The notes: generated by a model from the sequence alone, not told the origin. A stretch of DNA of 64,000 bases from Pseudomonadota bacterium (GCA_040384265.1 JAZKJM010000003.1:141919-205918), one strand, 5' to 3'. Counted from the stretch's first letter, positions 52,701 to 61,033 are shown. Numbers and translations: made by a program.

Positions 52701-52766
52701 TGCAAGCACAGCCTCGCGCTCCGGGCCGAGCGCGTGCGGGCTGATGCTGTCAAGCCAGTGGGTCAT
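49758..52766 (-). CDS. putA: bifunctional proline dehydrogenase / P5C dehydrogenase
   Basis: About 1002 residues. PutA oxidises proline to P5C with FAD, then P5C to glutamate with NAD. The PRODH barrel covers roughly residues 110-450 ('KLSALHPRYTQTQEARVMDE', 'LPVRLVKGAYWDSEIKHAQ', 'APVGAHKDLLAYLIRRLLEN'). The aldehyde dehydrogenase half covers roughly residues 490-990, with 'CISPWNFPLAIFVGQ', 'VCFTGSTAVAKHIA', catalytic Glu in 'LIAETGGLNAMIVDS' and catalytic Cys in 'AFGSAGQRCSS' (near 795). There is no N-terminal ribbon-helix-helix domain, so it is not a self-regulating PutA. Start sites at 52784 and 52808 are also possible. Confidence 0.95.
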   Translation of the reverse strand: MTHWLDSISPHALGPEREAVLALVTRTDAIDALDPAIRARAHGLITSQRAVGPGSTVEAFLQSYGLSTQEGIAMMCLAEALLRIPDAVTADQLIEDTFATGNWKQHLGQSDSTLVNASSWALMLTGSVLELDRGDSIASWFGGLIKRSGEPVIRQALRAGMKFLGTQFVMGETVADAIRHAATDEARGYTISYDILGEGARTDAQAQAYVASYLSGIREIAQTSSATGLFARPGISVKLSALHPRYTQTQEARVMDELLPRLKAILRVGMECTIAVSLDAEEANRLELELDIYAALLEDPEFAGFEGIGFVLQAYQKRAVHVAEALVALATKHHRKLPVRLVKGAYWDSEIKHAQTLGLPGYPVFTRKEYTDLSYLACAQLLLGASAHIYPQFATHNALTVATILELAQQQGRAPGSFEFQRLHGMGESLHDQIVATHPVRIYAPVGAHKDLLAYLIRRLLENGANSSFVHLLLDHATPIDTLTLSARAHARAADGQPNSEIPLPRALYGPARPNPEGVDLGYRSLRIPFLKAVETTRATMHTTPADARAADAAAIATRSLRAFAAWDATPVATRAAMLRRAADLLEERRAGFIALLIAEGKKTTADAVAELREAVDFCRYYANEAERIFAPQPLPGPTGESNILTLHGRGPFLCISPWNFPLAIFVGQVVAALVSGNPVIAKPAEQTPRVAAAAVALLHEAGIPADVLILAPGHGETLGAALVNAAPIAGVCFTGSTAVAKHIARALAAKDGPIVPLIAETGGLNAMIVDSSALLEQACDDIIQSAFGSAGQRCSSLRMLFVQEEVAQSLRDLLVGAMDELSLGDPQSLTTDIGPVIDAQAQQHLQAHIGAMERTARWSHHVSGPAPQELTLIAPHLFGLDSPAVLTEEVFGPVLHFFSYKSKELPKILSHIQSTGYGLTFGLHTRLRGGMDDILAHAPAGNRYVNRSMTGAVVGVQPFGGEGLSGTGPKAGGPHYLLRFVTERTTSINTAAIGGNVELLV

Positions 52767-52854
52767 GCCGCCAAGCTTGCCCATACGGCCGCCAAAAGTC
52801 AAACCCATCAAGCGGCTAGAAAAGCCCCCGCCGCTCGGGTAAGATCACGAAGTT

Positions 52855-52931
52855 GGTCCCGTAGCTCAGCTGGATAGAGCGACAGTTTCCTAAACTGTAG
52901 GCCACGTGTTCGAATCACGTCGGGATCACCA
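52855..52931 (+). tRNA. tRNA-Arg (anticodon CCT)
   Basis: A full cloverleaf can be drawn: acceptor GGTCCCG/CGGGATC with discriminator A and an encoded CCA, D stem GCTC/GAGC, anticodon stem ACAGT/ACTGT with loop TTCCTAA (CCT at 34-36), and T stem ACGTG/CACGT with loop TTCGAAT. It reads AGG. It lies between putA (divergent) and the AT-richer accessory segment, a classic integration position, although I saw no downstream copy of its 3' end. Confidence 0.95.
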
Positions 52932-52947
52932 TAGATTGGAGGATTAC

Positions 52948-53355
52948 ATGCATAAAATTATTCTTGTCACTGGTCCATCCAACTCTGGCAAAACAAGCTC
53001 CATTCGCAGATTTCTTGAAAATCGGGGCATATTTCATAAACAAGATGGCGATTTAGCCATTGTTCTTCCTTTGCAAAAGAATGGGAAAACCTACGTCGTA
53101 GGCATTGCTAGCGGAGGAGACACCCTAGCAATTGTGCAGAGCAATTTTGTATTCTTCCAACCTCATAACTGTGATGTGATTATTTGCGCTTCTAAATCGA
53201 GAGGAAAGACGCTGGCCTGCATCACCAATCATGCTACGCAGCATGGTGCGGTATTGAGCAAAACCCATACTAACTATGCTAACCCTGCTAATACCAGCAA
53301 CATAGCCTTATCGATTAACGCTATAGCAGCTCAAATCGAACAGAATTTCCCGTAA
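52948..53355 (+). CDS. small P-loop protein of unknown function
   Basis: A 135-residue protein that opens 'MHKIILVTGPSNSGKTSSI', a clear Walker A (residues 9-16). The following sequence has alternating beta-strands ('LAIVLPLQKNGKTYVVGIAS', 'CDVIICASKSRGKTLACI') as in a small P-loop NTPase core, but no obvious Walker B Asp pair. GGAGG lies 6 nt before the ATG. It is AT-richer than the flanking genes and starts 16 bp after the tRNA. It is probably an accessory gene; the function is unknown. Confidence 0.72.
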   Translation: MHKIILVTGPSNSGKTSSIRRFLENRGIFHKQDGDLAIVLPLQKNGKTYVVGIASGGDTLAIVQSNFVFFQPHNCDVIICASKSRGKTLACITNHATQHGAVLSKTHTNYANPANTSNIALSINAIAAQIEQNFP

Positions 53356-53421
53356 GCCAGCCCAATTATCGGAAACACCAATCCCTTCCAATTTGATTAT
53401 TTATCGCCTAAGCCATTGTCT

Positions 53422-53664
53422 ATGGCCTTCGTTTTTCAGCAACCCAATACATCAAGTCTGCTTGATACAATTAACGCAGCAGCTCACGGGGCTGATAGTG
53501 GCGGTGGGGTTTTTGCATTTGCATCGAAAGATGGGATTGAAGCGCTTCTGGGATGCTCCCACCTGACTGCGATGGCTTCCGAAAAGAAACCATTTCAGCT
53601 TATTGTGGGCATGGATGCCATATACTTGGCATTCGCGATCGCGCGTGCGCGCGAGGTTGCCTAG
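53422..53664 (+). pseudogene. N-terminal remnant of a larger gene, possibly of a PLD-like nuclease type
   Basis: An open stretch of 80 codons beginning 'MAFVFQQPNTSSLLDTINAA' with 'DSGGGVFAFASKDGIEALLG' and 'PFQLIVGMDAIYLAFAI'. The alternating pattern and the ending at a strand-like 'LIVGMDA' resemble the first part of phospholipase D-like nuclease domains, which continue much further. No continuation is found downstream before 53858. The ribosome binding site is weak. It is probably a decayed fragment; the family call is tentative. Confidence 0.4.
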
Positions 53665-53858
53665 GAAGATGTCGGTGGCCACAGGGAGCGCGGAAAGTTC
53701 GCAACACGGTTCGCAGCGCGTAGTGCGTTTTTTATTATCCTATAATTGTAGCTCTTTTGGGCGCTATGCCTGCGGTCTAATAGACCGCGTCTTTAAGCAA
53801 ATTTGAAATATATAAAATACGTTACCCAAACTTTGTTCTTTAAGTTAGGCTGCTTGGC

Positions 53859-54269
53859 ATGAATGAAACAGCTACAAATAAGCCGGATATTTGGTTCGTT
53901 TACGATGGCGAATGCCCCGTATGCCAACTAGGCGTTTCCTTGTTTAAAGTCCGCCAATCAGTGGGCACGCTACACACGGTTGATGCACGTACCGAGAAAG
54001 ACCACCCGGTGATGCAGGAGGTCAATGCAGCGCGGCTGAATTTGGATACGGGCATGGTCATCAAGTATCTTGGTCAGCTATATCAAGGCGAAGACGCCCT
54101 TGCAGTTATGGCGAAAATTGGAGCCGATGAAGGGCTGTTCAACAAAATGAACCGTACGCTCTTCCAATCACGCACCAGGGTGAATCTTTGCTATCCGCCC
54201 ATGCGCTTTGCCCGCAATGTCGCCCTTGCCTTCAAAGGCGTAGGGAAAATCCGCAATTTAGAGAGCTAG
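53859..54269 (+). CDS. DCC family thiol-disulfide oxidoreductase-like protein (DUF393)
   Basis: A 136-residue protein with the DCC signature 'IWFVYDGECPVCQLGVSLFK' near the N-terminus (CxxC at about residues 23-26), followed by 'VDARTEKDHPVMQEV' and 'YLGQLYQGEDALAVMAKIG', as in DUF393. Its biochemical role is unproven; a thioredoxin-like redox function is inferred from the CxxC. It is the first gene of a four-gene, tightly packed operon in AT-richer DNA. Confidence 0.85.
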   Translation: MNETATNKPDIWFVYDGECPVCQLGVSLFKVRQSVGTLHTVDARTEKDHPVMQEVNAARLNLDTGMVIKYLGQLYQGEDALAVMAKIGADEGLFNKMNRTLFQSRTRVNLCYPPMRFARNVALAFKGVGKIRNLES

Positions 54270-54270
54270 C

Positions 54271-54645
54271 ATGGCCTACACGCTGCGTTCCCAGATGAGA
54301 GCAGTGGTATTAGCGGTGGCGTTCTTTGCCATATTCATCCGATTAGTATCTGCCCTAAACGCCTGGCAGTTAGGTCAGAATACTGAGATCCAATCTTATG
54401 CCTTTTGTGTCGTATTTCCGGCATCTCTACTTTTGCTTTTTGCCTTTATGGGCACTGCTCGCACCAAAGAGGGCATGCTGATGCGGTTCGGCAGCATGCT
54501 TCAGTTGTTGTTAATTTTGTGTCTGCCATCGTTTGCCCTGTATTTGGCACTTGGGTTCCCCGTTGTATTCTTCGCCGTAGAGATATTTTGCACACGCATT
54601 CCACGGAAGCTGGCCCAACCCATTGAGCGGGCGATTCTGGCATGA
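54271..54645 (+). CDS. hypothetical membrane protein
   Basis: A 124-residue protein with three or four hydrophobic segments ('AVVLAVAFFAIFIRLVSAL', 'YAFCVVFPASLLLLFAFMG', 'MLQLLLILCLPSFALYLALG', 'PVVFFAVEIFCT'). No family is recognised. It starts one base after the DCC gene stop and ends overlapping the next start (ATGA), so the three are translationally linked. Confidence 0.75.
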   Translation: MAYTLRSQMRAVVLAVAFFAIFIRLVSALNAWQLGQNTEIQSYAFCVVFPASLLLLFAFMGTARTKEGMLMRFGSMLQLLLILCLPSFALYLALGFPVVFFAVEIFCTRIPRKLAQPIERAILA

Positions 54646-55883
54646 TTCATCTATACATCCCACACGATTTATTGATTCTACTGCGGGCGGTTCTGTTACT
54701 CGGCCCGATGGCACTTACCTTCTACTTCGGCTGGCATCGTCGTTTTGAGAATCGCGTACTGGTTGGCGGCCTGTTTGCTTTTCTATATGCACTCGGCACA
54801 CTTCTTCCAGCCCATGTAATGGCGATGCAGCTTGGCTTCTGGTCTTATGGCGACAACGCCCTCATGTTTTTGGGTATGCCGACGGATATTTGGTTTGCGG
54901 GTGCGCTGTTGTTCGGCCCCGCAATCTTCTTTGCCCTGCCTAACTTAAACCCATGGGTATTAACGCTGGGCTGCATCGTCCTTCAAGCTCTCACCTTACC
55001 TTCACTCGCTCCCTTCGTCATTGCGGGCCCCTATTGGTTTGTAGGTGTGCTGCTGGTATTTGCGCTCGTTCATATTCCCGCCTTATTTCTGGCGCGATGG
55101 ACTGCGCGAGAGGTATGTTTACCTGAGCGTGCTGCTCTCCTTGCCTTTGGCTTTGGCATGATAGCCTACTTTGTATTACCCAGCATCATCATGAAGGCCA
55201 TGGGTGGTCACTGGCCTTTCGCTACCGTTTCTTACGCCTGCATTGCTATCACCATGTTGGCATTAGCCCCCTGCGTCGTTATGGGCCTGACAGCGGTGCA
55301 AATGTTTGCTCTCCATGGCGAAGGCACTCCTATCCCGCTGGATAAAACGAAGCATCTGGTGCGCAGCGGCTTATACGGCTACATCTGCAACCCCATGCAG
55401 TGCGCTACAGCTCTCTCGTGGATTGTACTCGGCCTGTTCCTCCAAAATATCTTTGTGATCCTCGCTGCCGCGATGGCTGTTATCTTCGTGTTAGGGATGG
55501 TGCGGTGGCACCACCGCATTGATTTATGCGTTCGCTTCCCGGAAGGATGGCCGGAATACCGCGAGCATGTACCGGAATGGTTCCCACGATGGAAGCCGTG
55601 GGTAAAGCATCCAAGTACGCTTCACTACAACCCAAACCGCGGCTTCCAAGCGAGGTTCGTGAAATGGGTTTCTAAACAAAACCTGACGGGCCTAACCATA
55701 GACTCAAGATCGCAAAGCCTACGTTACACCGATGGCAATCGGGGTAAGTCCTTTACTGGATTTGCCGCTATTGCCTGCAGCCTGTTTCATATCCATTTTA
55801 TCACGGCACTGGTCGGCTCCATGTTGCTTCTCGTCGCCCTACCTATGCAATGGGCTTTTTGTCGGGGTAAGGTAACAGCATGA
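54642..55883 (+). CDS. polytopic membrane protein with C-terminal isoprenylcysteine-methyltransferase-like domain
   Basis: A 413-residue protein. The first 200 residues form about six or seven membrane helices of unknown type ('LPAHVMAMQLGFWSYGDNAL', 'MFLGMPTDIWFAGALLFGPA'). Residues about 235-320 resemble the ICMT/phospholipid methyltransferase group ('HLVRSGLYGYICNPMQCATA', 'YREHVPEWFPRWKPW'), which bind SAM at the membrane. A last hydrophobic hairpin is at the C-terminus. The fusion is unusual. With the DCC protein and P450 it may modify a lipid-like product; that is inference. Confidence 0.72.
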   Translation: MIHLYIPHDLLILLRAVLLLGPMALTFYFGWHRRFENRVLVGGLFAFLYALGTLLPAHVMAMQLGFWSYGDNALMFLGMPTDIWFAGALLFGPAIFFALPNLNPWVLTLGCIVLQALTLPSLAPFVIAGPYWFVGVLLVFALVHIPALFLARWTAREVCLPERAALLAFGFGMIAYFVLPSIIMKAMGGHWPFATVSYACIAITMLALAPCVVMGLTAVQMFALHGEGTPIPLDKTKHLVRSGLYGYICNPMQCATALSWIVLGLFLQNIFVILAAAMAVIFVLGMVRWHHRIDLCVRFPEGWPEYREHVPEWFPRWKPWVKHPSTLHYNPNRGFQARFVKWVSKQNLTGLTIDSRSQSLRYTDGNRGKSFTGFAAIACSLFHIHFITALVGSMLLLVALPMQWAFCRGKVTA

Positions 55884-57155
55884 ATCACGCCTCGTATGCG
55901 CGCCTGTCATCATGGAACTTTGGAGTGGGTAGTCTGTTGGCCATTCGCAAAGATTCGCTCGGCTTCTACAACCATCTGCATGCCACCAACCCGGATGCAA
56001 TACGCCTTCAGCTGGGGCCGTATCGCTGCTGGTTTCTATTCCATCCCGATTTGATCGAGCAGGTATTAGCCAAACAGGCTGATAGCTGAGGGAAGTTCAT
56101 GGAAAGAGCGTCGTCGCAAAGTATTGCCTGCATTCAAGCAGCAGCGAATTCCCGAATATGCGAGAACGGTTGCCCATCATAGCCGCGCACTCAGAGAGCG
56201 CTGGGAAAGCCACGTCGCAAACCATGGCACCTATACCAGCGATATTGATAATGAAATGGCGATGCATGTACTGAATATCGCCGCGCTCACCCTGTTTGGC
56301 CAGCCGCTGGATGCAGACGCTCAAAAAATCAGCGCGACAGTGCACGCTTTATCAGAACTAGCCTTCCATGAATCCACCTCAGCCTTCACCTTGCCGGATT
56401 GGCTACCCTTACCCTCAAAACGCAAAAAGCGCGCAGTTATCCGCACCATGCACGATGCCATTCATCGCATTACCGGCGAGCGACTTTTGGGCAAGCGGGA
56501 TGACCGTGGTGATTTGCTTTCCATGCTTATCGAGCACCATGAAGGCAACCGAGTGGCGATTGAGGAAGATAGCATGTCTCTGCTCATCGCAGGGCATGAA
56601 ACCTCGGGTGCTACGCTGACATGGCTGTTTATACTCCTGGCCCAACACCCAGAAGCCCTACGTCAGGTTCAAAAAGAATTGGATACAGTAACTGAAGGTG
56701 CCGAAGTAGATTTCGGTATGCTGGCTAAGCTGCCGTACCTATTGGCTGCCACACAGGAAGCCATGCGTCTTTACCCTGCGGCCTATGCGCTATTTTGTAG
56801 GCGTGCGCAAACCGATGTCGATTTAGGTAACGGCATCAACATCCGCCGAGGGGATTTGGTTCAACTCATGCCTTACATTACACAGCGCGATGCGCGCTGG
56901 TTCAAGGAACCGCAGACCTTCAAACCGGAACGCTTCCTGAGCGAGCCGGATTGGCCCCGCTATGCCTACATTCCCTTCGGCGCTGGCCCACGCGTATGCA
57001 TCGGCCAATCGTTCGGGCTTATGGAGGTCATGTTAACCGCCGCGACACTACTGCAAACCCTTGAGCCGCAAACAGTGAGCCAGTCGCCACTACCATCGCC
57101 GCGTTTCTCGTTACGCCCGGAAGCGGGATTCGAGCTAATTTGGCAACGCAGATAA
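55880..57155 (+). pseudogene. cytochrome P450 gene broken by an internal deletion and frameshift
   Basis: The start overlaps the previous stop (ATGA). The first frame gives the P450 N-terminus to 'DLIEQVLAKQADS' and stops at 56089. The match resumes in another frame at about 56088 with 'EGSSWKERRRKVLPAFKQQR' and runs to 57155. It contains the I-helix 'LLIAGHETSGATLTW', ExxR 'EAMRLYP' and heme loop 'FGAGPRVCIGQSF'. Between the two parts the usual segment of about 20 residues ('GxGLLTSDG' type) is missing. Everything needed for heme binding survives, but the protein cannot be made as one chain unless the break is a sequencing error. Confidence 0.85.
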
Positions 57156-57320
57156 TCGGCAGTCTTAGGAAGCACGAAAAGTTTGCAACAGCGGTCAATC
57201 CTGTTTCCCAAAAAGTAGGTCGCGTGCGCGATGCGTTATATGGAGCCACTGTCCGCTGCAGACATTGTCATTTGCCCGGCAAGCGCGTAAGCAGTGCGGC
57301 TCATCCCCCGCGAGGAACCT

Positions 57321-58514
57321 ATGCCCCACACCCGCCCCATTGCCGGTAAAGAGTTCACCCTGCTGATGGCATTGCTGATGTCGATCGTCGCGATTTCGAT
57401 CGATGCCATGCTGCCGGCCCTGAGCCTGATTGGGCAGGATCTGGGGGTTAGCGAACCCAACCGCATGCAGCTCGTCATCGGCTGCATTTTCGGTGGGCTG
57501 GCCATCGGCCAGCTCGTAGCCGGGCCGCTATCGGATGCGTTTGGCCGCAAGCCCGTTCTCTTCAGCGGCATTGTGCTTTATCTGGTCGGCAGCGTGGTCT
57601 GCTATGGCGCGACCGATTTCCCCATGCTGCTGATCGGCCGCGTCATTCAGGGCCTCGGGGTGGCGGGCCCGTATGTCACCGCCGTTTCCGTCGTGCGCGA
57701 TAAATTCAGCGGCCGCGACATGGCGCAAGTGATGTCGCTCGTCATGATGATCTTCATCCTCGTGCCCGCCATTGCGCCGAGCCTCGGCCAGCTCATCATG
57801 CATCTGTCCGGGTGGCGCGCTATTTTCCTGCTGTATATCGGCTATGCCATCCTCATCGGCGGGTGGATCGCGCTGCGCCTTGAGGAAACCCTGCCCAAGC
57901 AACGGCGGCTGCCGCTTCGCCTCGCCGCCTTTGCCCACGGGTTTGGGGTGGTGGTGAAGAACCGTACCACCGTCATCTACATGGTCTGCATGGGCCTGTG
58001 CTTTGGTAGCCTGATTGGCTATCTGGGCGCCTCGCGCCAGATTTTCCAGGATCAGTTCGGAGTGGGCGAGGATTTCGCCCTCTATTTCGGTGGGTTGGCG
58101 CTGGTGCTGGGGGTTGCCTCGCTTCTCAACTCGCGCCTTGTCGGGCGGGTGGGCATGCGCCCCATCTGCGCCCGCGCGATGGCGACAAGCGCCATCGCCT
58201 CGCTGCTGTTCCTGCTGCTGCACCAGCTGGTGGACACCATCACCCTGCCGATGTTTGTCGCCTATGCCGCCGTGCTGTTCTTCTGTTTCGGGCTGATGTT
58301 TGGCAACCTGAACGCCATCGCGATGGAGCCGATGGGCCATGTTGCGGGCATGGCCTCGGCCATCATCGGCGCGACGTCATCGGTCATATCGCTGACACTC
58401 GGAACCGCCATCGGCCAGATGTACGATAACAGCCTGGAGCCGATCACCTTCGGCTTCCTGGTGCTTGGCAGCGTTTCCTTCGTGCTCATCACGCTCGAAC
58501 GCCGCACGCGCTAG
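57321..58514 (+). CDS. Bcr/CflA-type MFS drug exporter
   Basis: A 397-residue transporter with 12 predicted membrane helices. The DHA1 motifs are 'IDAMLPALSLIGQDLGV', 'QLVAGPLSDAFGRKPVLFSG' (motif A) and 'LIGRVIQGLGVAGPYVTAVS' (motif B/C), typical of the Bcr/CflA subfamily of multidrug efflux pumps. GAGGA lies 5 nt before the ATG at 57321. GC content returns to the host level here, so it marks the right limit of the AT-richer segment. Confidence 0.9.
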   Translation: MPHTRPIAGKEFTLLMALLMSIVAISIDAMLPALSLIGQDLGVSEPNRMQLVIGCIFGGLAIGQLVAGPLSDAFGRKPVLFSGIVLYLVGSVVCYGATDFPMLLIGRVIQGLGVAGPYVTAVSVVRDKFSGRDMAQVMSLVMMIFILVPAIAPSLGQLIMHLSGWRAIFLLYIGYAILIGGWIALRLEETLPKQRRLPLRLAAFAHGFGVVVKNRTTVIYMVCMGLCFGSLIGYLGASRQIFQDQFGVGEDFALYFGGLALVLGVASLLNSRLVGRVGMRPICARAMATSAIASLLFLLLHQLVDTITLPMFVAYAAVLFFCFGLMFGNLNAIAMEPMGHVAGMASAIIGATSSVISLTLGTAIGQMYDNSLEPITFGFLVLGSVSFVLITLERRTR

Positions 58515-58522
58515 GCACGCGC

Positions 58523-59326
58523 TTATTTGCTCAGGATCGCCGGGACGCCTTGCGGGTACATGGCAGCGATGCTGTCGAGGATGATCTGCATGCGCGTCTG
58601 GGTGTTGGGGTGGGTGGTGAAGAACTCCACATTCGCCCCCGCATTATAGGCATTGGCAAGAATGGTGAACATGCCGATCATGGCATTGGGGTCATAGCCC
58701 GCCTGGCTCATCAGTTTCAGCGCGCGGCCATCGGCGAGCAGTTCCTCTTTGGTGGTGTAGCGCAGCAGCGGATTGGGAGAAGTAGTGCTTTCTACCGGGG
58801 TGCTGAGCACGTCGCGCGGCATCACATGGGCGATGCCGTGGGCGATGGCGGCGGCGAGTTGGCCTTCCGTCTGCATGCGGTTGACCAGCGCGGTGGTGAT
58901 ATAGACCCCACCATCGGGCAGGGCGAAGAGGTTGAGCGCATCCGGCTCGGCAAGCAGGTGGAAATGGTACTTGGTAGTGCCGATTTTCGCATCGCCGCGG
59001 CCCACAATATCCGCGCCGATGCGCTCGATGAGGGCGCGTTGGGTGGCGTTGCTGCTTTCGCCACGGTAGCGGGTAAGGATGGTTTTGGCCGTATCGCGCG
59101 AGAATTGCTGCAATTGGGCGGGGCTCATCGCTTCTTTCGCCGGGCCGTCCGTAAGGCTACGCGTGCGATGGTCGATGGCTTTCAGCATCAACAGGAAAAG
59201 CGCCGCACCAACGATGAAGGCCACCATCGCAATATGGCGGGTACGGCGCGACATGCGGACGCGCGGGCGCGCTGCAGCAGGGGCGGGCGTGTCCAGAATG
59301 GGTTCGTTATCGGTCATGAGCGACAT
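58523..59326 (-). CDS. M48-like membrane protein with degenerate metal-binding motif
   Basis: A 267-residue protein: N-terminal cytoplasmic tail, one membrane span (about residues 31-50), then a domain that follows the M48 metalloprotease pattern. The pattern is 'ALNLFALPDGGVYITTALVN', 'LAAAIAHGIAHVMPRD', and a C-terminal 'LLADGRALKLMSQAGYDPNA'. In active M48 enzymes the second segment is HExxH; here it reads HGIAH, so the catalytic Glu is replaced by Gly (GGC), while both His remain. It is therefore probably not a working peptidase. It is convergent with the MFS gene. Confidence 0.8.
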   Translation of the reverse strand: MSLMTDNEPILDTPAPAAARPRVRMSRRTRHIAMVAFIVGAALFLLMLKAIDHRTRSLTDGPAKEAMSPAQLQQFSRDTAKTILTRYRGESSNATQRALIERIGADIVGRGDAKIGTTKYHFHLLAEPDALNLFALPDGGVYITTALVNRMQTEGQLAAAIAHGIAHVMPRDVLSTPVESTTSPNPLLRYTTKEELLADGRALKLMSQAGYDPNAMIGMFTILANAYNAGANVEFFTTHPNTQTRMQIILDSIAAMYPQGVPAILSK

Positions 59327-59441
59327 TTCATCAGGGGGTGAACGGGCCGGAGTTTAGGCGATAGCAGCAATTTCGGCAAGCTGCGGCTTGCATGCGCGCT
59401 GATATTTGCTAAGCAGACGTCATCAACCTGATGAGGCGACC

Positions 59442-60644
59442 ATGAGCAAGATCAACGTAAGCACCCCGGTAGTGGAACTCGACGGCGATGAAATGACCCG
59501 CATCATCTGGGCGATGATTAAAGAAAAACTGATCCTGCCCTTCCTCGATATCGACCTCAAATATTTCGACCTCGGGATCGAAGCGCGCGATGCGAGCGAC
59601 GATAAAATCACCACCGAAGCGGCGGCCGCCATCAAACACTACGGTGTGGGCATCAAATGCGCGACGATCACGCCGGATGAAGCGCGGGTCAAGGAGTTCG
59701 GCCTCAAGCGCATGTATCCCAGCCCCAACGGCACGATCCGCAACATCCTCGATGGCACGATTTTCCGCGCGCCGATTATCTGCAGCAACATCCCGCGCTA
59801 TGTGCCGGGCTGGAAAGCGCCGATCATCGTCGGCCGCCACGCCTTTGGCGACCAGTACCGCGCGACGGATATGATTATCGACCGTCCGGGCAAACTCACC
59901 ATGACCTTCACGCCGGACGATGGCTCGGCGCCGGTCGAAAACCTCGTCTATAAATTCCCCAGCGCCGGGGTGGCCTTGTCGATGTACAACCTCAACAGCT
60001 CCATCGAGGGGTTTGCGCGGGCCTGCTTCACCTACGCGCTGACGGTGAATTACCCGCTCTATCTCAGCACCAAAAACACCATCCTCAAAAAATACGATGG
60101 CGATTTCAAACATATTTTCGAGCGTGTGTACGAGACCGAATTCAAGCAAATCTTCGCCGAGAAGGGCCTGTGGTACGAGCACCGCTTGATCGACGATCTC
60201 GTCGCCTATGCCATCAAGTCAAACGGCGGGTTTGTCTGGGCCTGCAAAAACTATGACGGCGATGTGCAGTCCGATGTCGTCGCCCAGGGCTTCGGCTCGC
60301 TGGGCCTGATGACCAGCATCCTGCTCACGCCGGATGGCAAAACGGTGGAAACCGAAGCGGCACACGGCACCGTGACGCGTCACTACCGCGAGCACCAGGC
60401 GGGCAAGGAAACCTCCACCAACCCCATCGCCAGCATTTTCGCCTGGACGCAGGGCCTGAAATACCGCGCGCGGTTCGATGGCAACGCACCGCTCGACGCC
60501 TTCTGCGACCGCCTCGAAAAAGCGGTGATCGATACCGTCGAAGCCGGCGCGATGACGAAGGATCTGGCGCTGCTGGTTGGCAATGGCCAGAAGCATCTCA
60601 CCACCAAGGACTACATCGACGCGGTGGCATCGCGTCTGGCATAG
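59442..60644 (+). CDS. icd: isocitrate dehydrogenase (NADP-dependent)
   Basis: A 400-residue enzyme of the monomer-fold homodimeric, eukaryote-like NADP type used by many alphaproteobacteria. Motifs are '[20 protein letters not shown]', '[20 protein letters not shown]', '[16 protein letters not shown]', '[20 protein letters not shown]' and '[20 protein letters not shown]'. It makes 2-oxoglutarate for the SucA step. The ATG at 59442 has GAGG about 6 nt upstream. Confidence 0.97.
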   Translation: MSKINVSTPVVELDGDEMTRIIWAMIKEKLILPFLDIDLKYFDLGIEARDASDDKITTEAAAAIKHYGVGIKCATITPDEARVKEFGLKRMYPSPNGTIRNILDGTIFRAPIICSNIPRYVPGWKAPIIVGRHAFGDQYRATDMIIDRPGKLTMTFTPDDGSAPVENLVYKFPSAGVALSMYNLNSSIEGFARACFTYALTVNYPLYLSTKNTILKKYDGDFKHIFERVYETEFKQIFAEKGLWYEHRLIDDLVAYAIKSNGGFVWACKNYDGDVQSDVVAQGFGSLGLMTSILLTPDGKTVETEAAHGTVTRHYREHQAGKETSTNPIASIFAWTQGLKYRARFDGNAPLDAFCDRLEKAVIDTVEAGAMTKDLALLVGNGQKHLTTKDYIDAVASRLA

Positions 60645-60835
60645 GTTTTTGCTGCAGCAATTCGGTGGTCTAAACTGCAACATATATTTGTTGCGCCGCA
60701 TATAACCCGCAGCATTTTATCTATGCTGCAGCGCCCTGTTATGGTGCGCCGCAGCTACGATTTCTGCGGATTTCTTCCGTAGAATTTGCTATAAAGAAGG
60801 TGAGGATAATCCTCAGAAAGAGTAAGGTTAGTGTT

Positions 60836-61033
60836 ATGAAAATGATTCATGTAATTACGTTGTTTTTAGTGATTCTCGGTGGCCTTCATTTTGCGCTGAC
60901 CGGCTTTGGGATCAATCTGCTTGGTGCTGTCTTCGGCAGTGTCAATCTGACTGTCCTGTACATCGTGATGGGCGTTTCGACGATCTATCACGTGTTGCCG
61001 GTGCTTAGGACGCATCTCGCTACCATTAAGTAA
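60836..61033 (+). CDS. DUF378 family small membrane protein
   Basis: A 65-residue protein with two membrane helices ('IHVITLFLVILGGLHFALTG' and 'VNLTVLYIVMGVSTIYHVLP') in the DUF378 pattern: a GG at the first helix, a short loop with 'GINLLGAVFG', and a Tyr-rich second helix. Function unknown. The ATG at 60836 follows an AGTAAGGT stretch. A strong terminator follows. Confidence 0.85.
   Translation: MKMIHVITLFLVILGGLHFALTGFGINLLGAVFGSVNLTVLYIVMGVSTIYHVLPVLRTHLATIK

Noticed and set aside
57156-57320. A right-end attachment site for the island at tRNA-Arg
   Set aside because: I looked for the tRNA 3' sequence (TTCGAATCACGTCGGG) here and did not find it.
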